A stretch of 64,000 nucleotides of DNA, taken from positions 10,922,401 to 10,986,400 of the forward strand of contig CM034405.1 of assembly GCA_019925095.2 (NCBI GenBank), written 5' to 3'. The stretch is from Dendrolimus kikuchii (lineage: Eukaryota > Arthropoda > Insecta > Lepidoptera > Lasiocampidae). Below, in pieces: positions 37,701 to 45,752 of the stretch (the stretch's first letter is position 1; every line of letters starts with the position of its first letter). A program made the translations under genes and the position numbers. The notes below the pieces were generated by a model that was given only the letters and a program-made list of their open reading frames with translations, did no database searches and was not told where the DNA came from.

Positions 37701-40700
37701 AATGATAGGTTATTAGATTATGAGAATACTCTGACGAAGAGGGTGAGGCTATGTATTGACGACAATACTAAAGCCATACATGGCACAACCTCCGCTCACT
37801 ACAACATTGTTATGGAGGACTTCAACGGCAAGATGGGAGTACAAGAATGCGACGAACCGATAATCGGACCTTATGGATTGGGGCGCAGAAATCCCAGGGG
37901 CAAATGCTGGTTAACTTCCTAGAAATGCAGGGGCTCTTCTTGATAAATTCCTTCTACAAGAAGAAGCCCCAGAGGAGATGGACCTGGCAGAGCCCCGACA
38001 CTGTGACCAGGAACGAGATAGATAACCGACAACGTGGTGAAGACGTTGCAGGATTTGATTCGCAAACATTATCCGCCTGCATGACGAAACAGACAGTCCG
38101 AACTTTCTACCGAAGCTCTGGATCTCATGAAGACGAGACGTGAAATGCCACGTGCTTTTTTGCCTCGCCAGAGTATCTCCAGGCAATTAAGAAAACTTGT
38201 AAGGCGAGACCTCCGCTGCTCTAATACGCATGCCATTAAGGCGGCCATAGAGCAGAACAGGGGGTCCAGAGCTTTCTCAAGAAGCTTGGGGAGGGGCCAC
38301 ATTGCAAAGCTGAGGACAGCAGATGGCAGAGAACTTACGTCTCGCTCTGAGATCCTGACGGAGGTAGAAAAGTTCTACGGGCTAGTGTATTCTTCGCGGG
38401 CGAAGAAACCTGCGACGCAAAGCAACGAAGATCCACGTGCGCCACTCAGGCGCCATTATACGGAGGACATCTCGAAGGTCGATGTGGACGAGATTAGTGC
38501 GGCTCTCGGGCAACTTAAAAATGGCAGGGCTCCGGGGGATGACGGAATTACAACTGAGTTCCTTAAGGCAGGAGGAATGCCAATCCTCAAGGCCTTGGCT
38601 GAGCTCTTCAATACCGTTATCCACCGGGGCACTGTGCCGAAGGCGTGGAGCAAGAGTGTGGTGGTCTTGGTTTTCAAAAAGGGTGATAACACTCTCTTGA
38701 AAAACTATAGGCCAATCTCACTCTTGAGTCACGTCTATAAGTTGTTTTCGAGGGTCGTCACGAATCGTCTCACTAGAGGAGTTCCACCCACCAGAGCAAG
38801 CTGGGTTTCGAAAAGGCTACAGCACCGTAGACCACATCCATACTGTTCGGCAGATTATACAAATCAGCCGCTGTGTATGGCATTCGTGGAGTACGAGAAA
38901 GCCTTCGACTCCATCGAAACTTGGGCTGCTCTGGAGTCTTTGCAAAGATGCCGTATTGATTGGCGATACATTGAGGTGCTGAGATGCCTGTATGACGCCG
39001 CAACGATGACCGTCCAGATCCAGGATCGTTGTCTTTGCAAAGACTTTGGAGGAACTTGCCGAAATGCTGGGCAGCTTAAATGAATCTTCCCGACGGGTCG
39101 GTCTCGGCATGAATTTGGACTAGACGAAAATCATGTTCAATGAACACGTCATGCCGAGACCGGTAAATGTCGATGGCATCCCTCTGGAGGTTGTACAGGA
39201 ATATGTCTACCTTGGACAGAAAATAAAGATAGGCAGGCACAACTTCGAGGGGGAAGCCAATAGGAGGATTCAGTTGGGCTGGGCAGCATTCAGTAAGCTT
39301 CGTCACGTCTTCTCGTCGACCATTCCGCAATGCTTGAAGACAAAAGTCTTCGAGCAGTGCGTCCTCCCCGTCCTAAGGGCCGAGACATGGACACTGATGG
39401 CAGGATTGGTCCACAAGTTCCAAGTCGCTCAACGGGCTATGGAGCGAGCTATGTTGGGTGTTTCTCTTATGGATAAAATCAGAAATGAGGATATCCGTAA
39501 GAGAACCAAGGTAACCGACATAGCTCGCAAAATTAGCAAGTTGAAGTGGCAGTGGGCCGGTCACGTCTGCCGCAGGACCGATGGCCGATGGAGCAGACGA
39601 GTCCTGGAGTGGAGACCGCGTCTCGGTAAACGTAGTGTCGGACGCCCTCCAGCCCGATGGACTGACGACCTGTGCAAGGTCGCCGGTAGGTGCTGGATGA
39701 GGAAAACAGAGGACGGGGATGAGTAGCGCCGTCTTGAGGAGGCCTACGTCCAGCAGTGAACTACGAATGGCTGACGACGTGAGATTTTGAGATTAAATAG
39801 GTTATGGTATACACAGTTATGTCTTTGTTATGGTCAATCAAATTGTTCATAGAAAACTTTTTCAGAGGATTTTATCAAAGTTCCTCAGTAATTGGTTTAA
39901 TTTATTGAATCAACCAAAATCTGAAGTGAGTGTAGTAGTAGGTTAGCGGAAGTTCCTTCTTCACTTCATCATGAATGATATTTACCATATCATACTTTTG
40001 ACAATGAATATACTTGAAAGAATATTTTTATATAGGAAAATGGGCTACTTTCCGTGGCGATGGTGTATAAATCTGAATTTACATAGCTGGACCATATGAA
40101 CTAAAAGTTCATCATCACAAACAAATTAATTAAATACAAACTTAAAAATAGAACTATATTATGTTATATTCTTTCCTTTCACCTCTTCCAAATCATTTGG
40201 AGTCAGCACAACAAGTCTTTTCTTTCCATATATTTTAGCATTCTATACATACATTTATACACATTTCTGTCGCACCAAAAATAATCTTGACATCTTTCTC
40301 ACAGATTGTGTAAAAGATGTCCGAAATGTCCATCTCTTTTTTATTCTATTTCCACTTAATTATAATAGTAATAATAAGTTCTATACCTGTTTTTGAAAAT
40401 TATCCAACTCAAATGGAAAAGAATGTGCCATATCTTTAATTTTTTCTCTAAATTCTGGCACAGGTTGAGATACATCAATCACTTCTGCCCATTCAGTGAA
40501 TGTAACACCGGGTTTCACAGCGGTACTTGTAATGTTAAGAATAGGTATTTCAGGAAGTTCAACTGGTGGCCTAATCACAGTGTCTTCAAGGAAATTATCT
40601 TCTCCAGTATCTGTCACTATTTCAATAGTTTTAATTTGTTTTTTGGGCTTTGGTTGGGGCTCTTCATCGTCTTTCCAGAGATCTGAAACAAAAAATGGTC

Positions 40701-43700
40701 AAGTGCATATCTGTCCATGTAAAATAAACGATTTTGTAATGATGTTATTGTTTCATTGTTATCAATGTAGTCAACTATTGTTGGCTATGGAATTCTTAAG
40801 TATAAACGTTTTGTTGTCTAGATCAAATAAAATTTAATTGACTTCTGTGTTTAATGGTATAGATCAATGTCAACGTAATTGATCATGTATGAAAAATATC
40901 AAAATAGCTTTTATTGCTAATAATAAATGTTTACAATGAAGTTTCCTAAGTGTTAAGTTTATAAATATTAATGTATCTCTTTGATACATAGGCCTCTTCC
41001 AGCTCTTTCCATGTATCCCTGTCTCACTCTAATCTTGGCTATAAGGGATCTGCAATTTCCGTAATATCCTTAATTCCGACCACGTGGTATCCCCTCTGTT
41101 ATCATCTTTGTCCATTTTATAGTGCTATCTCTTGTCATATATAAAATATACATACATACATATATAAAAATTACATTAAACTTACCAACTAAATGTGTAT
41201 TATTATCAAGAACTTCTTCTAAATTAATACTGATATTAATATCAATATTTTCTTTATCCTCTATATCTTCCTTGGCCTCTTCATTTTGATCGAGGAGTGT
41301 GAAGCCATCTGCTGCAAATAGTACACTCTCTTTGCAGCCTGGTGCTGTGTTTAATATTTCTGGGAAGAAATTGTAATAAGAATATTGAAATTACCTTGTA
41401 ATATACAAGACACTTCAATTTGTTTCATTTGATTACATTTTAAGTTATTATAGCTTAGTGATTTAGGAATTCATTCTCATTAATTGTTATGTGGCACTTT
41501 TAGTCACTAATTCCTGCAATACTCCACAATAATGAATTTCATGTTTAATCAATATTAAAGAATAGAACATTTGTTAAAATTCAATCCTTTCCCTTAGTTT
41601 TCCATTTGACATTCCTTCATAAAAATCGATTTACATTCATTCTAGATAGATAGATAACACTTTATTGTACACCATTATAGAAAACTTATGAACTAGTATT
41701 ATTCTAATTGTGTACAAAGGGAAGGTCTTATCGCTAAAAAGCCATGTCTTCCAGACAGCCCATGGCAAGAATATTGCTGATTAGGAATGGTGATGGTGGT
41801 ATACATAATTATTGTACGATTAATTACATTTTAATTAATTCTATGCATTGATGTAATAATACAGTATGTTATTTTACTTTCAAAATCAGTCAATTCCTTT
41901 CCTGGATAGGGAATCTAATTTTCAAACACCTAATGAACCACTTTAGTTTTAATCAAAACTGGCCCTGAGACTCCTTTAATTATTTTTCACTACAAATTAT
42001 AGTTTCATTTTTAGCCATAGAAGCTCATAGAAAAATTCACCTGTATATAGATATTGAAGGAAAACCTCATGAAGAAACATGCAAAATACTACTGATGTTC
42101 ATAATTTGGAAATAGTTAGCCGTTCCACAAGGCGGCCGCGGTCGTGAACGTGGTCATTGTGAGCTACTAATGGAATGCGCTGATATGAATGACGTAATAA
42201 GATTAATTCTAGAGTGTCGACCGGATATATGTGCGACATTCTGCGCACGTGGTCAGTCTCGAAAAGGAGCTCGGAAGGAGTACTGAAGCGAAAGGAAGAA
42301 CAACAGGACGGTCCAGCTGAGTGGAAGGGGATCCTCGGAGGCAAGTACCGGCATACGCACTGGGGCTGCAGCGGTTCGACGGGCAGATGAAGAGGAGCCT
42401 GGTACGAGTTTTGAAAGCGAGTGCCGGTGACTGCGCTGAAGCTGCGGCAAGGTCGGTGGAGGTGGCGCTGTGCAGATTACGGCGTGGGGTTGCAGACGGG
42501 CGTTATGGGCAGTCTGCGAGCATCGTATTGGGAAGCGCTGGAAGTGTCACACATGTGGGTAGAGTCATGCAGAAGGAAGGACAGGTGGACCATGGAACCA
42601 GTCTTGGAGTAGAGCACCATGGGTGTGCCGAGGCTACACGTGGCGTCATCGGAAGCGGCCCAGAAGGCGATGCGGCAGGATAACTCATTGGAGAGCATCG
42701 GGCAGCCTCCGAGTGTCACATTGGTGAGGGAGCGCTGGAGTGGCCATGCGCAAGGTGGAGTCGCACATGCTAAGGAAGAAGTCTCGTCATCGTGAAAGCA
42801 TTGTAGGAGTCATGCGACAGAGTTAAGCGACATACACCAGATAAGAATGAAGAAGCCTATGAGCTGGTTTGTGTTATGTAAAGATTTGTGACAGTCGTCG
42901 AGTGGAGTTTTTACCAGGACTTGGACAATGTATCGGACTGACTGTTCAGTGTGAGTTATACTTGCATTGCCTTTAATAAAGACATATTCTCTTAAATTGG
43001 TGTTTCCTTCCAATCCCGGTACCCACAGCAAGTAAGAATACTATCTGTTCTTCTGAAATAGGGAAGCTGGAGTGCAGCATTAGGATATTCTTTATGGGCA
43101 ACTATTACTATTTGTTTTTTTTATATATTATTTATAATTTAACATGGATAATTTTTGATATTATAACTGTATTAATTACCCACCTTCTCCCAAAAACTTT
43201 CCAGGCTCTTCATTGTGCAGGTCAATTTGTATTTCTGCATTTTGTGTTTCCTCCAACATTTTTTGGAGTTCCTCTTCAAATCCAGCTGGTAGAAATGGGC
43301 TTTGGGTGGTTGTGCCCCTGGTGGCGAAACTTGGTGCCAAGGGTGCCCTTGACATGGATGGATTGTCTTCATCGTCTTCTATAGGTATGTTTACTTCTTC
43401 TACACCAATTATTTCACCTGTTATTTGGTCTCTCACAACCTATAATCAACATAGTCATTAGTGTATGTTGGTATCTCTCTGTGTTTTAAATATAGGTTAG
43501 AAGGCAAATCCTTAGCCTATTTTTTTTATAACCACCCGAAATTCTCTTTGTATCTCAAAAATGCGCCCTATAACTATACGCATAAGATTAATTACCTCAA
43601 GAGTCGTATCCGGTCCATATTCCTCTTCATCGTAAAATAATAACGAATCTATATTGGGTTCTCTGTGCCAATGAACTTGAGATCGCTCCCATTTATGTAT

Positions 43701-43891
43701 TGAAAGCTTTTCCGGCTTCAGCAAATATCCTTTTACACGTTCATTGAGGTCTTCAAAGATCGGTGGGCACTGCAACATATTCGTAAACAATACAAAGATA
43801 GTAGTATCGAAAAGTTTTAAATTTTTGGTCAAATTTGAATAAAGGAACATACTTTGAAATCAGAAAATTCATCTTCGGTTTCAGTAGACAT
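19581..43891 (-). CDS. SKIV2L: Ski2-type RNA helicase (SKIV2L/SKIC2, Drosophila twister), complete, 22 coding exons
   Basis: DExH-box 3'-5' RNA helicase of the cytosolic Ski complex (Ski2-Ski3-Ski8), which threads mRNA into the cytoplasmic exosome. Coding exons: 43853-43891, 43596-43769, 43184-43439, 41186-41359, 40387-40682, 37507-37619, 36946-37177, 35350-35533, 34691-34828, 33868-33982, 32984-33110, 32426-32530, 31559-31715, 30031-30175, 28928-29250, 27461-27589, 27043-27175, 26115-26289, 23966-24182, 22314-22540, 21540-21692, 19581-19727. They sum to 3759 nt (1252 residues plus stop), close to the about 1,250 of animal orthologues, and all phases agree. Motifs: AHTSAGKT (Walker A), FDEVHY (DEVH), [29 protein letters not shown], then the arch insert and a DSHCT domain ending [13 protein letters not shown]. 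An in-frame TAG immediately precedes the start ATG. Introns carry many transposons. Confidence 0.97.
20178..20300 (+). mobile_element. Palindromic MITE, diverged copy
   Basis: Shares GACATTTCTTATATGGACTT and TATGTCAAATTTTAACCAGT with the better copy at 58234-58373. Lies in SKIV2L intron 21. Confidence 0.6.
21041..21466 (+). mobile_element. Solo LTR, family B
   Basis: Begins TGTTACGACCTGAATGCCGA and ends near GCAACTCGTAA. Matches 26392-26869 on the opposite strand, including AATGCCCCAATGGAGAGAT. No internal retroviral genes are adjacent. It lies in SKIV2L intron 21, ending 73 nt from the exon 21 donor. Confidence 0.78.
21540..21692 (-). CDS. SKIV2L: SKIV2L exon 21 (DSHCT domain)
   Basis: Encodes [20 protein letters not shown] and [13 protein letters not shown]. 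Confidence 0.96.
22070..22175 (-). repeat. SINE-like repeat
   Basis: Shares the GTTGCAAATGTCCTTAGGCG / GGTAACCGCATTCCATCAAG / GGGCCGTCTGCCTGTCTGCT blocks with copies at 50895-50998, 51231-51345, 54985-55090, 56585-56640 and 58105-58185. Confidence 0.65.
22314..22540 (-). CDS. SKIV2L: SKIV2L exon 20 (DSHCT domain)
   Basis: Encodes [20 protein letters not shown] and [15 protein letters not shown], the start of the DSHCT domain. Confidence 0.96.
22605..23001 (+). mobile_element. Helitron-like non-autonomous element, 397 bp
   Basis: Starts A|TCTATATACATAAAAAACGA, carries AACTCGAGAACGGCTGGACT, and ends TTTGTCGGGTCAGCTAG|T. Both ends have the A...T insertion context. Two internal copies of GATGTTCGTCCC occur. 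Lies in SKIV2L intron 19. Confidence 0.7.
23040..23690. repeat. Tandemly duplicated dispersed repeat
   Basis: Two diverged units of about 240 bp (23080-23310 and 23330-23560) share GTCAATTGTGGACC, GTACAATTTCT-like and CAGGCRCTTAAT blocks. The block ends with a small hairpin, ACCGACTTC...GAAGTCGGT (23652-23690). It looks like a non-autonomous transposon; class unknown. Confidence 0.55.
23966..24182 (-). CDS. SKIV2L: SKIV2L exon 19
   Basis: Encodes the charged helix [17 protein letters not shown] and [18 protein letters not shown]. No ATG-initiated frame of its own; phases fit exons 18 and 20. Confidence 0.93.
24480..24860 (-). other. GC-rich block with an unrecognised 78-codon ORF
   Basis: In SKIV2L intron 18, minus strand. 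ORF 24613-24849 starts [20 protein letters not shown] and contains [13 protein letters not shown]. The base composition is clearly richer in GC than the surrounding intron. A GCTGCGGTCCCACG segment at its left end resembles a transposon terminus. I do not recognise the protein; it may be an exon of a DNA transposon. Confidence 0.3.
25420..25935 (+). mobile_element. 3' end of a Jockey/CR1-like LINE
   Basis: A plus-strand frame reads [24 protein letters not shown] residues typical of the ORF2 C-terminus. It ends with the 3'UTR blocks AAGGCCGCC, TTGTTTATTTGGTGAGCAAT and AATAAAGTG, as at 17820-17945. Antisense to SKIV2L, in intron 18. Confidence 0.65.
26115..26289 (-). CDS. SKIV2L: SKIV2L exon 18
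   Basis: Encodes [20 protein letters not shown], matching the conserved AVQEL segment. Acceptor GTTTTAAG, donor GTGAGT, phase 0 end. Confidence 0.9.
26392..26869 (-). mobile_element. Solo LTR, family B, with target-site duplication
   Basis: Read on minus it runs TGTTACGACC...CTCGTAACA, an 8-bp terminal palindrome (TGTTACGA/TCGTAACA), flanked by ATAT on both sides. It is the reverse-oriented partner of 21041-21466. Lies in SKIV2L intron 17. Confidence 0.85.
27043..27175 (-). CDS. SKIV2L: SKIV2L exon 17 (arch domain)
   Basis: Encodes [20 protein letters not shown] and [13 protein letters not shown]; the KRQ block is conserved. Confidence 0.92.
27461..27589 (-). CDS. SKIV2L: SKIV2L exon 16 (arch domain)
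   Basis: Encodes [16 protein letters not shown] and [18 protein letters not shown]. Confidence 0.92.
   Translation of the reverse strand, partial: GLDKRHIKSLYWKRLRRIPMYIISTLMTTGIECLVFLLCTII
27967..27983. repeat. G17 homopolymer
   Basis: Seventeen consecutive G in an AT-rich intron (SKIV2L intron 15), followed by a short GC-rich stretch with AAGCGTTACGGCCGCG. Its length may be unreliable in an assembly. Confidence 0.9.
28305..28412 (-). mobile_element. RTE fragment, 3' end
   Basis: TACA tail and the ASEVCKN...VRAYP segment of the same RTE family, extremely 5'-truncated. Lies in SKIV2L intron 15. Confidence 0.88.
28928..29250 (-). CDS. SKIV2L: SKIV2L exon 15 (arch domain)
   Basis: Encodes [11 protein letters not shown], a helical [13 protein letters not shown] segment and [19 protein letters not shown]. 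Confidence 0.94.
29663..29977 (-). mobile_element. Helitron-like element, family C, copy 1
   Basis: Read on minus it begins A|TCTATACATATAATAAATCT and ends CGGGCATCAGCTAG|T after ACGCGGACGAAGTTGCGGGC. Matches 52879-53199 on the plus strand throughout. Lies in SKIV2L intron 14. Confidence 0.75.
30031..30175 (-). CDS. SKIV2L: SKIV2L exon 14
   Basis: Encodes [18 protein letters not shown] and [16 protein letters not shown]. Confidence 0.95.
30832..31030. mobile_element. MITE, family D, copy 1
   Basis: Terminal CAGCGCGTTCCATTAGTAGC and internal CACAAGGCGACCGCGGTCG / TTGTGGTCGTGGC blocks are shared with copies at 42115-42182, 44079-44274 and 44878-45056. The right terminus is degraded. Lies in SKIV2L intron 13. 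Confidence 0.65.
31559..31715 (-). CDS. SKIV2L: SKIV2L exon 13 (motifs V and VI)
   Basis: Encodes [19 protein letters not shown] and [12 protein letters not shown]; the last Gly of motif VI comes from exon 14. Confidence 0.96.
31754..32194 (-). mobile_element. Helitron-like element, 441 bp
   Basis: On minus it begins A|TCTATACTATTATAAATCTG and ends GGCGATCGCTAG|T. It contains two diverged TACGTTCAGTAGTTT / GGATAAAAWWTATCCTAAG segments. Lies in SKIV2L intron 12. Confidence 0.68.
32426..32530 (-). CDS. SKIV2L: SKIV2L exon 12
   Basis: Encodes [20 protein letters not shown]. Donor GTTAGT; exactly 35 codons. Confidence 0.93.
32984..33110 (-). CDS. SKIV2L: SKIV2L exon 11
   Basis: Encodes [20 protein letters not shown] and [16 protein letters not shown]. 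The open frame overruns both splice sites, so only this part is exon. Confidence 0.94.
33868..33982 (-). CDS. SKIV2L: SKIV2L exon 10 (motif IV)
   Basis: Encodes [17 protein letters not shown] and [12 protein letters not shown]. Phase 2 on both sides; no ATG-initiated frame of its own. Confidence 0.94.
34080..34400. repeat. SINE-like or LINE-derived dispersed repeat
   Basis: Contains CACGTCGGTTATCTCAATG, CATGTTTTCCTTCACCGTTA and ends ACCGGGATTCGAACCAG. A diverged copy is at 59215-59410. The tRNA-like ATTCGAACC is part of the repeat, not a tRNA gene. Lies in SKIV2L intron 9. Confidence 0.55.
34691..34828 (-). CDS. SKIV2L: SKIV2L exon 9
   Basis: Encodes [20 protein letters not shown] and [16 protein letters not shown], the linker between RecA-like domains. 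Confidence 0.94.
35350..35533 (-). CDS. SKIV2L: SKIV2L exon 8 (SAT motif)
   Basis: Encodes [31 protein letters not shown] (motif III) and [12 protein letters not shown]. Confidence 0.96.
35665..36247 (+). mobile_element. Solo LTR, family A, 583 bp
   Basis: Bounded by the direct repeat ATAC (35661-35664 and 36248-36251). Starts TATAGCGACTG (compare TGTGGCGACTG in the 45.75-kb copy) and ends GCACGTAACA. It has a polyadenylation AATAAA near the 3' end and U5-like GTTTCCTTCCAATCCC. The 93-codon ORF at 35739-36020 is within the LTR and is not a gene. Antisense in SKIV2L intron 7. Confidence 0.82.
36490..36675 (+). mobile_element. Helitron-like remnant
   Basis: Carries CTAGAACGATTTCGATGAAA, TTTTTTGTGTTTTCAGGTGG and ends GCCGGGACGGCTAG|T. 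The 5' end is not definite. Lies in SKIV2L intron 7. Confidence 0.5.
36946..37177 (-). CDS. SKIV2L: SKIV2L exon 7 (DEVH box)
   Basis: Encodes [17 protein letters not shown] (motif Ia), [20 protein letters not shown] and [10 protein letters not shown] (motif II). Confidence 0.97.
37507..37619 (-). CDS. SKIV2L: SKIV2L exon 6 (Walker A)
   Basis: Encodes [20 protein letters not shown] then [18 protein letters not shown]. Motif I, AHTSAGKT, binds the ATP phosphates. Acceptor TTTAAAG, donor GTTGGT (weak), phase 2. Confidence 0.95.
38127..39083 (+). pseudogene. RTE reverse-transcriptase fragment lacking the YADD box
   Basis: 318 open codons: [56 protein letters not shown] and [10 protein letters not shown]. 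The reading is then joined directly from VQIQD to a frame-shifted [14 protein letters not shown] region. The segment that should hold RQGD and the catalytic F/YADD is absent. Confidence 0.85.
39133..39726 (+). pseudogene. RTE C-terminal region (thumb and tail)
   Basis: 197 open codons: [45 protein letters not shown] and [12 protein letters not shown]. It is preceded by an in-frame TAG that replaces a conserved Lys codon (MNLD*TKIMF). Confidence 0.85.
40387..40682 (-). CDS. SKIV2L: SKIV2L exon 5
   Basis: Encodes [18 protein letters not shown] and [11 protein letters not shown], the Q-motif region before Walker A. Acceptor GTTTCAG, donor GTATAG. Confidence 0.95.
41186..41359 (-). CDS. SKIV2L: SKIV2L exon 4
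   Basis: Acidic linker ([17 protein letters not shown]) with [12 protein letters not shown]. It has no ATG-initiated frame and was found from splice sites and phase. Confidence 0.88.
42115..42182. mobile_element. MITE, family D, internally deleted copy
   Basis: CCGTTCCACAAGGCGGCCGC joined to GAGCTACTAATGGAATGCGC, i.e. an internal block and the terminus of the family at 44079-44274. Lies in SKIV2L intron 3. Confidence 0.6.
42190..43045 (+). mobile_element. GC-rich LTR-like sequence
   Basis: A GC-rich block with a TATA-like CGGATATATGTGCG, a late AATAAAG (about 42977) and the U5-like GTGTTTCCTTCCAATCCC also seen in the family A LTR. The frames at 42321-42683 and 42477-42719 overlap on opposite strands and look like by-products of high GC. 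Borders are approximate. Confidence 0.5.
43184..43439 (-). CDS. SKIV2L: SKIV2L exon 3
   Basis: Encodes [16 protein letters not shown] and the [11 protein letters not shown] block. The donor is GTGGGT rather than the nearby GTAATT, because only GTGGGT keeps exon 4 open. Confidence 0.92.
43596..43769 (-). CDS. SKIV2L: SKIV2L exon 2
   Basis: Encodes [17 protein letters not shown] and [14 protein letters not shown], typical of the Ski2 N-terminal region. Exactly 58 codons; acceptor TTGCAG, donor GTAATT. Confidence 0.94.
43853..43891 (-). CDS. SKIV2L: SKIV2L exon 1
   Basis: Encodes [13 protein letters not shown], 13 residues, phase 0 end at GTATGT. An in-frame TAG lies directly 5' of the ATG. 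Confidence 0.9.
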
Positions 43892-44078
43892 CTAAATTTG
43901 ATTAAAAATAATTTTAAAATACTTTGTTATACCGCTGTAGTGCAATATTGTAAAATGTAAATTAAGGTTATGTTGAATCAATGTTGAACTGTCAAATTAT
44001 CAATATGTCAAATGTCAGCTGTTCGGAAAACGAAACAAAACTATATTGTTTGGAAATTATTTTAGAACGCTTAGGCTA

Positions 44079-44274
44079 CATTCCATTAGAGACTCACAAC
44101 GACCTCGTTCATGATCGTAAATATTCCCCGTTCCACTTGATTGCCGGCGTTACAATCGTAAACCCAAGTGGAACGGTTATTCGACGTTTTCGCCACGACC
44201 ACAACGACCGCGGTCGCCTTGTGGAACGGCTAACAGGGCATTTTGGGCGTTCTGGCTACTGATGGAACGCGCTG
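44079..44274. mobile_element. MITE, family D, both ends present
   Basis: Left TTCCATTAGAGACTCACAAC, right GGCTACTGATGGAACGCGCT as imperfect inverted ends. The centre has CCACAACGACCGCGGTCGCC. It lies about 190 bp upstream of the SKIV2L start codon, so it may sit in or near that promoter. Confidence 0.72.
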
Positions 44275-44382
44275 TTTATGGGCAAATGGGGAACGCAAGT
44301 TTCACATATCTATCCTTGGAATAAAGGTCACTATTTCCATGATATGGTCCTATCCTTAAATTCTATATGATTATAATTATGA

Positions 44383-44872
44383 CATGTATGTCATACTTAG
44401 AGAGTTGGGTATGGAAGAGAGAACATGAAAGTAGAGTAAACGCGGTCGAGATGCGAGCACTGCGCAAAATCTGCGGTGTGATGCTCGCGGACCACCTTCG
44501 TAATACCGCAGTAAGAAAGAGAGTTGGTCTGAAAGAGAGTGTCGGGGTGAAGGTAAGGAAAGGAATGCTCTGGTGGTTCGGGCATGTGGAAAGAATGCAT
44601 GATGAAAGAATGACTAAACAGATATACAATGCAAAAGTGGATGGATGCAGAAGTCGTGGAAGGCCACGACACACCTTCCATGATCAAATTGATCGTGTAC
44701 TAACAGTAGCTGATGTAAGATGCCTAAAGAAAAGACGAGCGTGGATGACAAGAGTTATGAATGTCAAAGAAGCAAGTGAGGTGTGTAAGAATAAGCCTGA
44801 ATGGCGCTCTGTTGTTCGTGCCTACCCCGCAAGGGAACTGGCGTGAAGTTATGTATGTATGTATGTATGTAT
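44383..44872 (+). mobile_element. RTE fragment, 3' half-kilobase, open C-terminus
   Basis: Same family as 6763-9850. The open frame encodes EMRALRKICGVMLADHLRN, VRKGMLWWFGHVERMHDERM, GRPRHTFHDQIDRVL and VRAYPARELA, a stop, then (ATGT)n. It shows the intact C-terminal sequence that the long copy has lost. Confidence 0.92.
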
Positions 44873-44877
44873 GTCAT

Positions 44878-45056
44878 ACAGGGCGTTCCATTAGTAGCTC
44901 ACAACGTCCAAAATGCTCAGTTAGCCGTTCCATGAGGCGACCGCGGTCGTTGTGGTCGTGGCGAAAACGTCATCAATGACGACATCATATTCGATCACAC
45001 AACGCTCAGAACGACCCATCTCAAGAGGTGGGTCAAATAACCGTTTCACTTGAGTT
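44878..45056. mobile_element. MITE, family D
   Basis: GGGCGTTCCATTAGTAGCTC terminus and CGACCGCGGTCGTTGTGGTC core. It directly follows the ATGT tail of the RTE fragment. Confidence 0.65.
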
Positions 45057-45089
45057 TAAATTTTGATGAATAGTGAGTCGTAAACTTTT

Positions 45090-45145
45090 ATTAATGGCTG
45101 GTACCTATATCGTACAATAATACGATATAGGTACCAGCCATTAAT
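45090..45145. repeat. Perfect 25-bp hairpin, 6-nt loop
   Basis: Arms 45090-45114 and 45121-45145 are exact reverse complements, loop CAATAA. The arms include GGTACCTATATCGTA. Confidence 0.97.
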
Positions 45146-45299
45146 CGTTGAATAACGTTGAATGAATACATTCACTTGCCTTATAGTCCCCGCCACGATT
45201 CTTGAGCGGTCAATTTTTTCTACGAACAGTGAAATTTCCAACCTTTTTAGAAGTATGACCCCTGTCCCTTTCGAATAAAGAGACAAATTGACTATTTAC

Positions 45300-45752
45300 A
45301 AGCATCGTCACAAGCAGTGGTACATCCTCTGCATCTATCATTATCATTATCGCTCCTTCTTCATCTTAAACTCTACTCCACTATCGTTGTAATCGTGCTC
45401 CCGTCTGCCACTAAACGCTCCTTCCAATGTTATATCTTCCCTATCTCCCCCTGAACTTTTCGAGTAATGCACCTCGCGCTACTTATTTACTCGGTAGAAT
45501 CTTTTGGAACCCATAATTTCAATCTTTTTTTGTTATTCTTTTATTTACCTACTTATTTATTTACTGTTTATCACTTTCTAAACATCTATCTATTTTTATT
45601 TATTCCTTCCTGACCATTCTATTCCACAATTTCGATCTTCATTTCATTATTCTTTTGTTCATCTTTTCTCTTTCTTCTAGAATCTTCTATATTTTTCTGA
45701 AAGTTCAAAAACCAACTCATATTGTAAGAATGTTTTACCCCCAGTCGCCACA
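45300..45752 (-). mobile_element. LTR-like sequence, family A, reverse orientation
   Basis: On minus it begins TGTGGCGACTGGGGG. It contains GATGTTTAGAAAGTGATAAA, AGTAAATAAA and ATTATGGGTTCCAAAAGATT, matching 35665-36247 and 13100-13700. The lower border is uncertain. Confidence 0.6.

Larger units (their letters stand above)
37720..39790 (+). mobile_element. Second RTE-type retrotransposon, rearranged, antisense in SKIV2L intron 5
   Basis: Contains part of the endonuclease ([26 protein letters not shown]), the RT fingers and palm start, then the C-terminal region. It differs from the 6763-9850 family and has no ATGT tail. Frameshifts break the endonuclease. Two internal deletions are visible, one between endonuclease and linker (about 38020-38050) and one in the palm (about 39025). 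It is dead. Confidence 0.85.

Noticed and set aside
42321..42719. 120-codon Ala/Gly-rich ORF and its antisense partner
   Set aside because: GC-rich LTR-like sequence open on both strands; no domain, and it ends in an LTR U5-like segment.
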